The notes: a model not told the origin generated them from the letters alone. A stretch of 64,000 nucleotides of DNA from Carpediemonas membranifera (GCA_019828565.1 JAHDYR010000062.1:930001-994000); one strand, 5' to 3'; shown: positions 19,574-28,851, counted from the stretch's first letter. Program-made: numbers and translations.

Positions 19574-20699
19574 ATGAACGAAAGAGACGAAGAGATGGAA
19601 GGATCAAAGCGCCAGATCGTGCATGCATTGATTTGTTACTTCAGCATTGAGCCTAAGTATCGCACTGAAGGCGTTGTTGATGTTCTGAAGCACCGTGTTC
19701 ACGAGAACGTCGTCGAGATGCTGACAGAGCGCAAGCAAAAAGCCTCTTGAGAGCACAAGCGATGTTGTGGTGGCTGCAGAGAACGTACAAGAAGCAGCAA
19801 TCCCGTCTACGAGGCGCTTCGCACGTCGGAGCTGCCAAGTAGATGGTTCTATCACCAGGGAGGGACAGGCATCGGCCGAGGGTGTGGGCAAGGCTGGCGA
19901 AGAAGCATCAGGTGAGGGTGAGGGGCAGCCTTCGGCGAGCAAGAAGGACAAGAAGAAGAAGCCCAAGATTGATCTCACCCTTGAGACATTCGATGTTACC
20001 GCGGTGCTCAAGGAGGAGCCTTGGTATGGCGGCATTATCGCGCCAGTATCCAGTGCTATGACGACGCTTACTGTCATTCAGTCTGGCTACATGGATGAAC
20101 ACCGCCTGGAACTCATGCTAGAGACAATGACGTCTGGTGCAACACGCGAGATGATGCTGCGGATCATGATTGCTTGGCAGCTGGAGCTGTACACGATCGC
20201 AGGGAAGCGTGGAGCGATGCCCGTCGACGATGAGGGTAGGGTCGCCCGTCTTGACGCCGCAGCCGAACGTTTACGTGCCGATGTACTGGCTGGGCGCGTT
20301 GGCAAGAACACCTACTGTGATGGCATCTACAAGCGCATCCACGAGATGAGTTCCATCAAGACCCACAATGTGCGGCGTAAGTACGCCAAAATGATCAAGT
20401 ACGCCATTCTCTGGCCAAAGGAGTTCCGCGAGCTCGCCAGTCACCAAGCTGTGCCCCTAACCCTGGCCCATTCCGTGCTCATCTTCAGCCAAGCCTTTGA
20501 TAACAGGCTGAACGCTGAGCTCGGGCATCTTCAAGACCAGGACCGAGATAAGATCCGGCACAACATTCTGAGGCTTGAGGAAAGCCAGGGTTTGGAGCAG
20601 ACGAGCGACTTACTCTTCCGAGTCTTTGGTGTCACCCGTCCCGGCACAAGGAAGGCTCAATTGGTTACTCCGGAGAAGCGGGACAACGAGGCTGAGTGA
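19574..20699 (+). CDS. Hypothetical protein, one frameshift at a five-A run
   Basis: ATG 19574 opens 58 helical codons that stop at 19750. Dropping one A from the run 19737-19741 joins them to a frame open from about 19743 to TGA 20697-20699. The middle is Gly/Ser/Glu-rich with a run of lysines (KKDKKKKPK), and the C-terminal 230 residues are helical. No known domain is visible. AGTAAA lies at 20704-20709. It reads away from the SET gene, from which it is 145 bases. The frame change is again +1. Confidence 0.55.
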
Positions 20700-20780
20700 G
20701 AGAAGTAAAGTTTGATAATGACTGACAGATCCCTGTTGTTTAGGACGCTGTTATCTCCCTTAAATGAGATTCCGGCAGAT

Positions 20781-21020
20781 GCATAAACTGCACACTTGTG
20801 CATTCGAGTACAGTGACGAAATCCCTCAATATGTTACGAACAGTCCATTTAATAACCAATATCAACGCCGAGACGCGTGTAGTTCGGAGCCATGTAGTTG
20901 TTTGCGCTCGTCTGTCCCCCTATTACCGAAACTGGTGCTGTACTCTAGAAAATCACTAACAACATCAATATCGAGCTAGAAGGCGATGTAAAGAGCCTCA
21001 TTGGACAATAATATCTTGAT
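20781..21020 (+). repeat. 240-bp direct repeat, copy 2
   Basis: This is the second copy of the repeat at 17510-17749. It lies about 80 bases after the stop of the preceding gene. The sequence diverges abruptly from copy 1 after TATCTTGAT, where copy 1 meets the chromodomain gene's stop. Confidence 0.9.
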
Positions 21021-21398
21021 CGTAGCCATTTATTGCTTTCAAAGTTCAACGCCGAGACAAACAAAGGGACAGATGAATCAAAACACCATTTACAGAACCC
21101 GGGGAGGAAACAGCTACGAGGAGGAGGCCCCACGGCAATGTCCGTGTCAAAGAGCGGCCGGGGAAGTGCGCCCGGAGAACGACAGCGCAAACGCAAGTAA
21201 TATATTGCAAAATGCTTTACTTGCGCTGGTGCTTCTCATGGGCCGCGCCCACCAACAAGGCCGTCCACTATCACGTGCTCAAGAACACCCCCTCCCAACA
21301 CCAGGACGTCCTCCAGGACGTCGTTTCTGCTGTCATCCTTTCTCATTGAGCAGTTTAAGAACGAGAACAAGTCGCCACCGAACTGAGCGCTGGAATCG
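21021..21398. other. Intergenic stretch without a recognisable gene
   Basis: This gap follows repeat copy 2. It contains short open frames in several phases and a Pro/Ser-rich coding-like look near 21290-21390, but no start, domain or RNA gene that I can support. Confidence 0.4.
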
Positions 21399-22931
21399 AT
21401 GAGCAGTGCTAGTTCCTCCCCATCAGCCATCAAAGAAGCCCTTTTCTCCGTATTCCGCGCCTCGCTAGTTGTAGCAGCCCGTATCTCCGGGGACGTACCA
21501 TCCTTGCTCCAATGCGCCTACACCAGGCATTTTTGGCGAGGAGATGCCCTCGTTCCACAACGCAGAGAGCACTACTGCACCAGCGAGCGCCCCTTCTCTC
21601 GAATCCCTCCTCGCCACGCTCTCCAAGATCCCCCCGCTTGAACCAACCGCACAAGTCCTCCTAGATCACGCCCGCTCGATCCTCGCAGACGGACCCCCGC
21701 TGTCCATGAACGTCGAGCTCTCGCCTGGCGATGAGCTCCCGGCAGCCATGCACACACTGAACCAGGGCGCGGTGTGGGCGTGTCTTATGGGTGGAGGGGC
21801 CAACCCAGACCTCCAGGACCTCATCCGAAATGCTCTCGCCCCCCGAGGGCAAGTGTCTCTGGTTCCTCTGCCGCAAGTTCTTCTTCACACTGAACGTCGC
21901 CGAGAAGGACGGCGAGTACTACCAATTCTCAAATGGCAACACACACTACCATCACCGCATGTACATGGGCCGTCTATTCATGCTTCGTCCAGACAACCTC
22001 GCCATCTTCATTAGAGCCAGGATGCCCAGGGCCCTCGAGGTCTACAGTTGCAATTTCAGCCATCTTACCAGGACACCTAAGGGTCTGTGGGCATGGAGCT
22101 TGGACTGGCACTGGAATGCGACCCGCCTCACCTTCACCAGCTGCCCTAATATCGCCGAGCTCGAGGCCAGTCTGCCCCCCTGGGAGAAGAACAGGATGGT
22201 GATCGATGTGTCGGAGCAGGCTTGTCGCAGGTTCATCCTCACCCCAGTCGGTACTGTCATGGCTGGAAACGGTGCATGCTTCACAGTTCATGACGATCTG
22301 AGAAGATACGTCTTCCACCCAGTCGCTGTGCCCACTGGCTTCATCCCCTGATCGGATCATGTATGGAGGGGGACAGTTATCCTCTCCGCGGGCGATCAGC
22401 AGGTAATCAGCGATTTCAACCGCCACTATAAGCTGGGACTTGGACGCGATAGATGTATACGGGGCTTCGAAAAGCTGCCGTTCAGGGTCGACCAGCTCAT
22501 GGCAGACTGTCGCTGCAACGTCTTCCTCAGCGGCAGTCAACTCCTGTTCGCCGGTGTGGTTCCCCAACATATCGCCCAGTCTGGCCTACTGCCTGAATAC
22601 CAGCAGCGCGAGAAATGCCTCACAGCAACGCCGATTGCATTCCCTTTGAATGTAAAGGCGGTGTTGTTTTTTCCCCTGGCGGCTGATTTGGGTGTCTCCT
22701 GGTTGCACCCATATTTGCGAGGACGATTGTACGCTAGATATGCCCTTTGAGGCAACAGCTGTCTATCAGACATATGAGCGTGTGTACGCATTATGCGACA
22801 CAGAAGGGCAGTGGTATGATGTTGTGGGTGACTGCGATGGCGTGGCTAAGGTGGTCAAGTGCAGCGTGTCTAGAGTGAGATATGCTCGCCTGAAAGTGCA
22901 CTATTTCCTGCTCAACGAGGTGCCGGAATAA
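21399..22931 (+). pseudogene. RCC1-like repeat protein, several frameshifts and one in-frame TGA
   Basis: Coding sequence can be followed from ATG 21399 to TAA 22929-22931 only by removing single bases at the five-T run 21530-21534, the six-C run 21839-21844 and a T/G run near 22687-22692, and by reading past TGA 22349-22351. The frame after that TGA is open for 130 more codons. The product shows tryptophan-centred blocks (GLWAWSLDWHW) and repeated strand-rich units (ILTPVGTVMAGNGAC, VFLSGSQLLFAGVV) resembling RCC1 beta-propeller repeats. That assignment is tentative. AGTAAA is at 22936-22941. It is either a pseudogene or a poorly polished gene. Confidence 0.5.
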
Positions 22932-22979
22932 ATCGAGTAAATAATTAGACCTTGGAATCATGAATGCCGTGTGCGGTGG

Positions 22980-23201
22980 GTCCGTGGACGATAGAGAGTG
23001 GGCCTGCACGCGGCGTGGCACCAAGACGCCGAAGTCTAGCTGCCGAGATTTGTTGAAGCAGGCCACTGTTGATGCTTCAGCCGCAAGAGCAACAAAGAAG
23101 GTGCACGACACACGTAAGGTATATCTGACGGGAAAGGCAGTGGCCTGGCTTAACTCGCAGATGGAGAAATAAAAGATTCAGAGTCAATGGATATGTTTAC
23201 A
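22980..23201 (+). repeat. 222-bp direct repeat, copy 1 (orphan 3' end of the HEPN-like gene)
   Basis: This is identical to 24211-24432. It encodes the last 60 or so codons of the downstream gene (RRGTKTPKSSCRDLLKQA...), including its stop and 31 bases beyond. It is preceded by a diverged but similar stretch around an ATG at 22961. A 270-base unrelated stretch separates it from the full gene. Confidence 0.95.
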
Positions 23202-23473
23202 GCTTCATTCATTCCATCTATCGTCAGGGGTATCCAGATCGGACAGAGAGATGGGTCTTTTCAGACTCTGCATCCCCGCTTCGTGCAGGATGCGGTTCGC
23301 GTGCCTGACGGTCATGGGGGACTACCCCAGAGCGAATCAAGGTCCTTGGACATCCGGATAAGACCAGCCCACATCAATATGGGCTGTAGGTTACGTTTCT
23401 GCTGTCTCTAGATGCGCAGTGATCTCACTTACCACCGAACATTTCTTTAGAATTTCGTTCTGAAGAAACCGAT

Positions 23474-24403
23474 ATGAGCTCTGGGGCGAAGGATTCAGCA
23501 GGATACGCCAGCATGATGTTTGAAGCGCTACTGAGGATGATTCCGAAGCTGCAGGAGTACATCGCGAGGTACCGTGGTGACGGTGGCGAGATGGATCCGG
23601 CTATGCTTTTGCAAGCGATCCTACATCGTGTTCCTGATCTTCACCACGCTGATAAGAGACATATACGCGAGCTGTTGGCAGCTCGAAACTCAATCTGCCA
23701 CAATCGCGATGTTTCCAGTGCTGACGATTTTGCATCCTTTGAGATGTCGGTCACATGCGTCATGTCGTTTGTGACGCAGAAGGTGGGCCGTGATGACGGC
23801 TTCAATGCCTTCATGGAGGCTCTGCACAACGAGGCGAACGGGGGGCCGACCAGGACGCGAGTTCACCCGCAAGCCCCTTCCCGCAGGGACTCCCAGCCTG
23901 TCAGGATAGTCGAGAAGCGGGTTGAGGTACCTGTTTACATGACTGCGCTGGGTCCTGATCCTGATAAGCCGAGGATGGTGGGAAAATGCCAGCAGTTTTC
24001 GCCACAGGGTGAGCATGCAGAGACTCAGACTGTGCGAGACCTAGAGGAGGCGTCTACTCAGACAGAGCTGTTGGTTGAGCCTGTTAGTACCCTGCGCACG
24101 CATGAATTGTCTCGACGCGTCGTCAAGACCGCGATGTGCGATCTGCTTCGACAGAAGCTGAAGGAGAAGCCACCGACCGTATTCGCAGGGTCATGCGTTG
24201 TGTGTGGTGAGTCCGTGGACGATAGAGAGTGGGCCTGCACGCGGCGTGGCACCAAGACGCCGAAGTCTAGCTGCCGAGATTTGTTGAAGCAGGCCACTGT
24301 TGATGCTTCAGCCGCAAGAGCAACAAAGAAGGTGCACGACACACGTAAGGTATATCTGACGGGAAAGGCAGTGGCCTGGCTTAACTCGCAGATGGAGAAA
24401 TAA
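23474..24403 (+). CDS. Hypothetical protein with a HEPN-like RNxxxH motif
   Basis: This is a 309-residue protein from ATG 23474 with no break. Residues 1-110 are all-helical and contain ELLAARNSICHNRDV. R71-N72-x3-H76 matches the RNxxxH signature of HEPN domains, and the preceding and following helices fit. Many HEPN proteins are RNases of defence, stress or RNA-processing systems; others are non-catalytic. The middle (about 120-200) is a charged linker. The C-terminal part has a CVVCGE pair and a basic Ser/Thr/Lys-rich tail encoded by the 222-bp duplicated segment. Function is not assigned beyond the motif. The stop is TAA 24401-24403. Confidence 0.55.
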   Translation: MSSGAKDSAGYASMMFEALLRMIPKLQEYIARYRGDGGEMDPAMLLQAILHRVPDLHHADKRHIRELLAARNSICHNRDVSSADDFASFEMSVTCVMSFVTQKVGRDDGFNAFMEALHNEANGGPTRTRVHPQAPSRRDSQPVRIVEKRVEVPVYMTALGPDPDKPRMVGKCQQFSPQGEHAETQTVRDLEEASTQTELLVEPVSTLRTHELSRRVVKTAMCDLLRQKLKEKPPTVFAGSCVVCGESVDDREWACTRRGTKTPKSSCRDLLKQATVDASAARATKKVHDTRKVYLTGKAVAWLNSQMEK

Positions 24404-24432
24404 AAGATTCAGAGTCAATGGATATGTTTACA
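24211..24432 (+). repeat. 222-bp direct repeat, copy 2
   Basis: This is the in-gene copy of the repeat at 22980-23201. The offset is 1231 bases with no mismatch that I can see, so the duplication is recent or kept alike by gene conversion. Confidence 0.95.
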
Positions 24433-25030
24433 CCTCTATGCCACGACTTATGGGAAATCCGCCCTTATTAAGCTTCCTACAGGGAATATAGGCCATTTTG
24501 GAGGTATGAGCGACCGGGAGGGGGGAATGGGGGGCATTTATGGTATGGCTGGCCTCTACTCGGGCAGACTATTATAACGAGGCTCAGATCAGACCTCTAC
24601 GGCCGCCTTACGAGGAGAAAAGAGCCAAGCAGCGCGCTAGCGGCCCATGGCCGCAGCAGAGCCCAGCCAAGCTCAGCTATAGGGTCACCTGAGACCCCGA
24701 ATGACGTGCTGATCAGGTCGACTCCCATCTATTGACTTGGTAATTGCAGAGGGCGTCTGAACGCGATGTCCTAATAACCGACTTGGTCGGAGCGGTTCGG
24801 CGATGACTCCGTTGTATTCCGCGCCTTCTTCTGATGCCGAAACATGCAGTCCTTTAGAGTCAACGCGCGTCCTGTCCGTCAGGCGAAGGGCATTCAGCAG
24901 AGGCATTGCTGCGGTCTGCAGACCGCCCTAGCGCTTCAGGATGGCCAACTGCATGATCTGGACTCATGTCTATCAAATCCATTTTGATCACATCAAACAT
25001 GTGTCAAATCCGGCAAATCGATTTTGCGAT

Positions 25031-25106
25031 AAAAAAAGGGGCAGAGGGGAGGAAGCGACCCATAAGGCGTACTTATGGACCATTTCCTCCCCCCTGCCCG
25101 TTTTTT
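25031..25106. repeat. Long hairpin, A/G-rich arm against C/T-rich arm
   Basis: An A7-G4 arm ending in GAGGGGAGGAA (25031-25054) pairs with TTTCCTCCCCCCTGCCCGTTTTTT (approx. 25083-25106), with an inner perfect pair CATAAG/CTTATG around GCGTA. It could be a miniature element or a transcript terminator. Confidence 0.75.
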
Positions 25107-25479
25107 GAGTCTCAACTCTCAATTCCAATTTGTCCCTATGTTACTTTTTTCTAGCAGGATTTAAAGTTTGATACTGCGCATGCGTATTGCTTAGGTATAG
25201 CCAAGTACTACCATACCACTTTGAAGATCCAGCTCCGGCTCATCGTCGAGTTCATTTTTTCTTGCAACCGTAGATTATCTAGCTTTTTGAGGTCGAAGAT
25301 AATCTAGGGTTTAGCAAAGATAATCTAGGGATGTTGACAGTATGAAGAAGAGCACGAACATCCTCGGCGAAGACGCTTTCGCGCCATACGAGTCTCGTAC
25401 GTCGTCGAGTCACCATCTGGCCTCCAGGATCAGCCTGGGGCGCAGAAAATGACGACATTTCCATTTTCGGGAGGGAGCA

Positions 25480-26110
25480 AACTTTTATGTAATCAACGAC
25501 AAACTGTCTAGCGAGCGGCGAGGCGCAGCCGAGCTTCGCGAGCCTGAGCGCAGCGAAGCAGTTTGAGGCTATGGGGTGCGTCGGGGTCCTCCGTCGCTCC
25601 ATCCAGTGAGTCGCTGGCGAGTCAACAAAACCAACAAGAACACTCTGAAGCGCTCTGCACGAGCCGATTGCTACACCAATATCAGAATTGAGTAACAATT
25701 AGTGGGAGAGGCCCAAATCCTCTGCTGCAGCATGTGCTGCGTCGCATTGCTTGATGAACGTCCGGGAGGGAGCATCGTTTATTGCCTTTTGGACGAACTG
25801 TATTGCGAGCGGCGAGGCGCAGCCGAGCTTCGCGAGCCTGAGCGCAGCGAAGACGTCACTCTAGTGATCAGTATGTCGGGTTTGAGGCACTGCTCACTCC
25901 GAAATCTCCCTTTCGACTCTCCACTCAGTCACAACGACCGTAACAGCGAATGACCCTCAGATCACGTTCGAAGTACAGAAACAACATCAATATTAGTGGT
26001 TGAGGCCATTAGCCTCAGCTTGACGGTGCGCAGCATCCGCCTGGCGCACGAATGCGTCGAGGGAGCACTTGTTTACTTTGCGACGAACTGTATCGCGAAG
26101 GTCGAGGGTT
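25480..26110. repeat. Degenerate tandem repeat with a conserved GCGAGCGGCGAGGCGCAG block
   Basis: A block of about 48 bases starting GCGAGCGGCGAGGCGCAG occurs at about 25511-25558 and 25805-25852, almost identical. Each is preceded by GGGAGGGAGCA...ACTGT. A third, weaker unit (GAGGGAGCACTTGTTTACTT...ACGAACTGTATCGCGA) is at about 26055-26098. The period is close to 295 bases. Confidence 0.75.
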
Positions 26111-26356
26111 CGAATCTTAAACTGCGAAATGCCTAAAATGCGGAAAAAGTGTGCACTGGCGCACAAATGACAGGAAGCCGCGAATTTCTTAAGCAAACAA
26201 CACTAGCGTCATCAGCAGAGACTACCATGCACAAGTAACAGCATGTTGCACGCGACATGACTGCTTAACAGCCGTCTGCCAATGCAGGAGATGGCTTGCA
26301 GCATGAGTTCGTGCGCCATCGGCAGGGACTACCAACCTGAGTGACTTTATATCCGT

Positions 26357-28411
26357 CTATTCGATGATCTCCCCGTCGGGCGAGTAGCGGTTGGTGGTGT
26401 CATGGCCGACCCGCACCATGCCGACCATCTCGAGCTCGGGACAACCAGTCTTGAGATCCTCGGGGACGACATAGTACGCGGACATCTCCTGCATCTTCCC
26501 GAGGTGCTCCTTGACTTCGGGACCCGGGTGGATGCCGACGAAGGCCGCGAGCAGACGGGTGACGGCGTGCATCACCTCGGTCGAGATCTCCTGCCCACCG
26601 GAAGGGTGGAAGCGGTTGAGGGCGGCCTTGGCAGCGGCGTCGGCCTCTCTCTCCTTGTCGGACTTGAAGATGTCGGCGATCTTGTTCCTGACGAAGTCGA
26701 TGGGGTCGTCGATCAGGGCCTGCTTGGCGATATCGCCCATCTGCTTGAACGTCTCGATGTCACGATCGATCTGGTCGATGACCTGCTCAGCGATGGAGGC
26801 GTCCTCCTGAGGCTTGAGTGCCCTCTTGACAACGCCGTCGGGGATCGTGATGTGGTACTCCTCGGGGGCCGAGTTGAAGATCTTGTACACAATCTCAGAG
26901 CAGACGAGCGTGTCCTCGTCGCCCTGGAGGATGCGTTCGACAGACTCGTGGCAGCGGTAGGCCGCGTCCTCGAAGAACTTGAACACCGTCTGGCTCATTT
27001 CACCCGGGATGAGGGTACGCTTGAAGATGACGAGGAGGGCGAGCCACGCGATGGAGTCGTAGCCGTAGGGGTTGTTGGACACGACGTACTCGTCGCAGGC
27101 CTTCTTCACAGGGCCCATGAAGAGCTTGCCGCTGAACTTAGGGCGCATGACATAGGCGTCGCGACCGTTGCGCATGTCGTCCCAGATCTTGGAGCGGCGG
27201 GCGCCGTCCATCTCCTCCTCGACGATGAGCCCGTTGCCCTCGTACACGGCGCAGTGGGTTACATCTGAGTCTGTTAGATCCATGATCAGCCGGTCTAGGG
27301 CGAAGACTTCCATGCCCTTGAAGAGGATGACATCGCCCTCTTTCATGTCGTCCACGGAGATGACATTGTCCAGCTTGGGACCGCCGCCTTCGTTGTCCTT
27401 AACAGGGACGATGGTGCCGTACTCGGGGGCCGTGAAGGGCGGGCTCGTCTGGTTGAGGTCCTTGAGCTCGAGGGACGGCTGCATGATCGACTCGCAGACG
27501 TCCTTGAAGACGTAGGACCCCCAGTGAACGGCCACGGTGGCGTGGGGCTGGATGATGTTGCTGATCTCGACGGCCTGGGCGGCGGAGGTGTGCTGGTAGC
27601 CGTAGACGGACTGGGGAGTGCCGCAGCCGATGGGGAGGAGGGCTAGGTCAAAGGGCCCGAGCGTCTTGATCTGGTGGAAGAGGGTTTCGTCGAAGCCCGT
27701 GTCCCCGCAGTGGTAGATAGAGCGGTCACGGTCGAGCGTGGCGATTACGAAGCCGCCCCACAGCCTCTTGTTTTTGTCGAAAACGTTACGGGAGGACCAG
27801 TGCTGGGCGGGGACGAAGGAGATGCTGAGGTCGTGGCTGGGGATCTTTGCGGACTCCCACCACTTCAACTCGGTGATGCGGTCGGCGGTGACGCCGCACT
27901 TCTTGAGAATCTTGGAGCTGCCGGCGCCGATGAAGTAAAACGGCCGGGCGTGCTGCTCGATGCGCTGGAGGCACTTTGCATCGAGATGGTCGAGGTGGTC
28001 ATGGGTGATGCAGACGGCCGTGACGACGGAAGCGACCTCAGAGATGGAGAAAGTTTGCTCGATCACGCGGGGCACCTTGATGAATGCAGCGCCGACATCA
28101 TCGGCAGTGACGGGGTCAACGAGTGTGACGGAGTTCCCGATCTTGATGATGACCGTGGCGTGACCGAGGAGAGAGACGGCGTAGTCCTCGGCCATAAACT
28201 TCTCGAGGTTGAAGTCGACGACCTTGGGGGCGGCACCAAACTTGGGCTTGCGGTGCGTCAGCCGGTAGGGGACGTAGTTGACGACGTAGTCGAGGGCGGT
28301 CTTGATGACACCACCCTGGGGGTTCCAGGCGTTCTTGTAGCGGCCGAAGAAGGTCTGTGCGACACGGTACTGCGGGTCCACCTTGATGCTGTTATCGATC
28401 TTAGCGATCAT
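26357..28411 (-). CDS. NAPE-PLD-like metallo-beta-lactamase fused to a YiiX-like papain-fold domain
   Basis: This is a 684-residue protein from ATG 28411. Residues about 75-335 form a metallo-beta-lactamase domain with THDHLDHLD (zinc ligands H137, H139, D141, H142), YHCGDTGFD (D237) and VHWGSY (H296). This is the pattern of NAPE-phospholipase D and UlaG-type hydrolases. Residues about 355-530 form a second enzyme: EGDVILFKG, SDVTHCAVYEGNG (His386) and LVCSEIVY (Cys504). That is the permuted NlpC/P60-like pattern of the YiiX (C92) group, related in fold to LRAT/PLAAT acyltransferases. The tail is acidic and helical. No signal peptide or membrane segment is seen. A role in lipid-amide metabolism is inferred. 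The fusion is unusual. Confidence 0.8.
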   Translation of the reverse strand: MIAKIDNSIKVDPQYRVAQTFFGRYKNAWNPQGGVIKTALDYVVNYVPYRLTHRKPKFGAAPKVVDFNLEKFMAEDYAVSLLGHATVIIKIGNSVTLVDPVTADDVGAAFIKVPRVIEQTFSISEVASVVTAVCITHDHLDHLDAKCLQRIEQHARPFYFIGAGSSKILKKCGVTADRITELKWWESAKIPSHDLSISFVPAQHWSSRNVFDKNKRLWGGFVIATLDRDRSIYHCGDTGFDETLFHQIKTLGPFDLALLPIGCGTPQSVYGYQHTSAAQAVEISNIIQPHATVAVHWGSYVFKDVCESIMQPSLELKDLNQTSPPFTAPEYGTIVPVKDNEGGGPKLDNVISVDDMKEGDVILFKGMEVFALDRLIMDLTDSDVTHCAVYEGNGLIVEEEMDGARRSKIWDDMRNGRDAYVMRPKFSGKLFMGPVKKACDEYVVSNNPYGYDSIAWLALLVIFKRTLIPGEMSQTVFKFFEDAAYRCHESVERILQGDEDTLVCSEIVYKIFNSAPEEYHITIPDGVVKRALKPQEDASIAEQVIDQIDRDIETFKQMGDIAKQALIDDPIDFVRNKIADIFKSDKEREADAAAKAALNRFHPSGGQEISTEVMHAVTRLLAAFVGIHPGPEVKEHLGKMQEMSAYYVVPEDLKTGCPELEMVGMVRVGHDTTNRYSPDGEIIE

Positions 28412-28419
28412 GGGACTGT

Positions 28420-28584
28420 ATGACCATACCAGAAGCTGTGATTAACAAACCGAGCGGTATCGGGGGCCAGGCTGGTCGAACTGCGGGCAGTATCGGGACC
28501 ATCATTGCCATTGGCGCTCAGGGAAAGCCTACGATCATCATTAACGGCAGAAAGGTTAAGCTGGTTCAGCTCAAGGTGAACTGA
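28420..28584 (+). CDS. Small ORF, 54 residues, divergent from the preceding gene
   Basis: The ORF runs from ATG 28420 to TGA 28582-28584. It starts eight bases from the start codon of the opposite-strand gene. The peptide is Gly/Ile/Val-rich with a basic C-terminal strand (PTIIINGRKVKLVQLKVN) and looks protein-like, but I know no family. The following 270 bases to the UBX gene end hold nothing else I can support. Confidence 0.35.
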   Translation: MTIPEAVINKPSGIGGQAGRTAGSIGTIIAIGAQGKPTIIINGRKVKLVQLKVN

Positions 28585-28851
28585 GCTCGGAGTCTCCTCT
28601 CTAGGCATGATTGGAGTTGGTTGGGGATGGTTTGAAATTTTTACTGGCATTTTTTCATGCACATCGGTCGGCCGCCAATCTCAGGATTCTGGGTTGCAGT
28701 TTGACATCAAGATGATTGACTCAGACGCTTCAACATGAGGATAAAACAGCCGTGTCGCGGTGATCTATTTCTGGCTGATTCCATCTATTATGGTATTGTC
28801 CGACCAATCGTACAAACCACCACCCAATGTGACAGCAGCGTCCCCAACACC

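Larger units (their letters stand above)
24433..26356. other. 1.9-kb intergenic repeat-rich stretch
   Basis: No gene is supported here. It holds a GC-rich stretch (24500-24700) with faint similarity in reading to the 5' end of the LINE ORF1, a strong hairpin (25031-25106), AGATAATCTAGGG words (25290-25330), and three degenerate copies of a repeat of roughly 295 bases (from about 25480, 25690 and 25980). The boundary to the GC-rich compartment is at about 26350. Confidence 0.6.

Noticed and set aside
24500-24700. Second LINE 5' fragment
   Set aside because: Only a short glycine/tyrosine-rich resemblance in translation; I could not align the DNA to the LINE at 7200.
26100-26117. GGTTCGAATC, a tRNA B-box-like word
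   Set aside because: The flanks do not form a T-arm (GAGGG against CTTAA) and no A-box or acceptor stem is found upstream.
26402-28423. Two long plus-strand frames opposite the NAPE-PLD-like gene
   Set aside because: They are mirror frames of a gene with recognisable catalytic motifs; the predicted products are Gly/Asp/Val-rich and match nothing.
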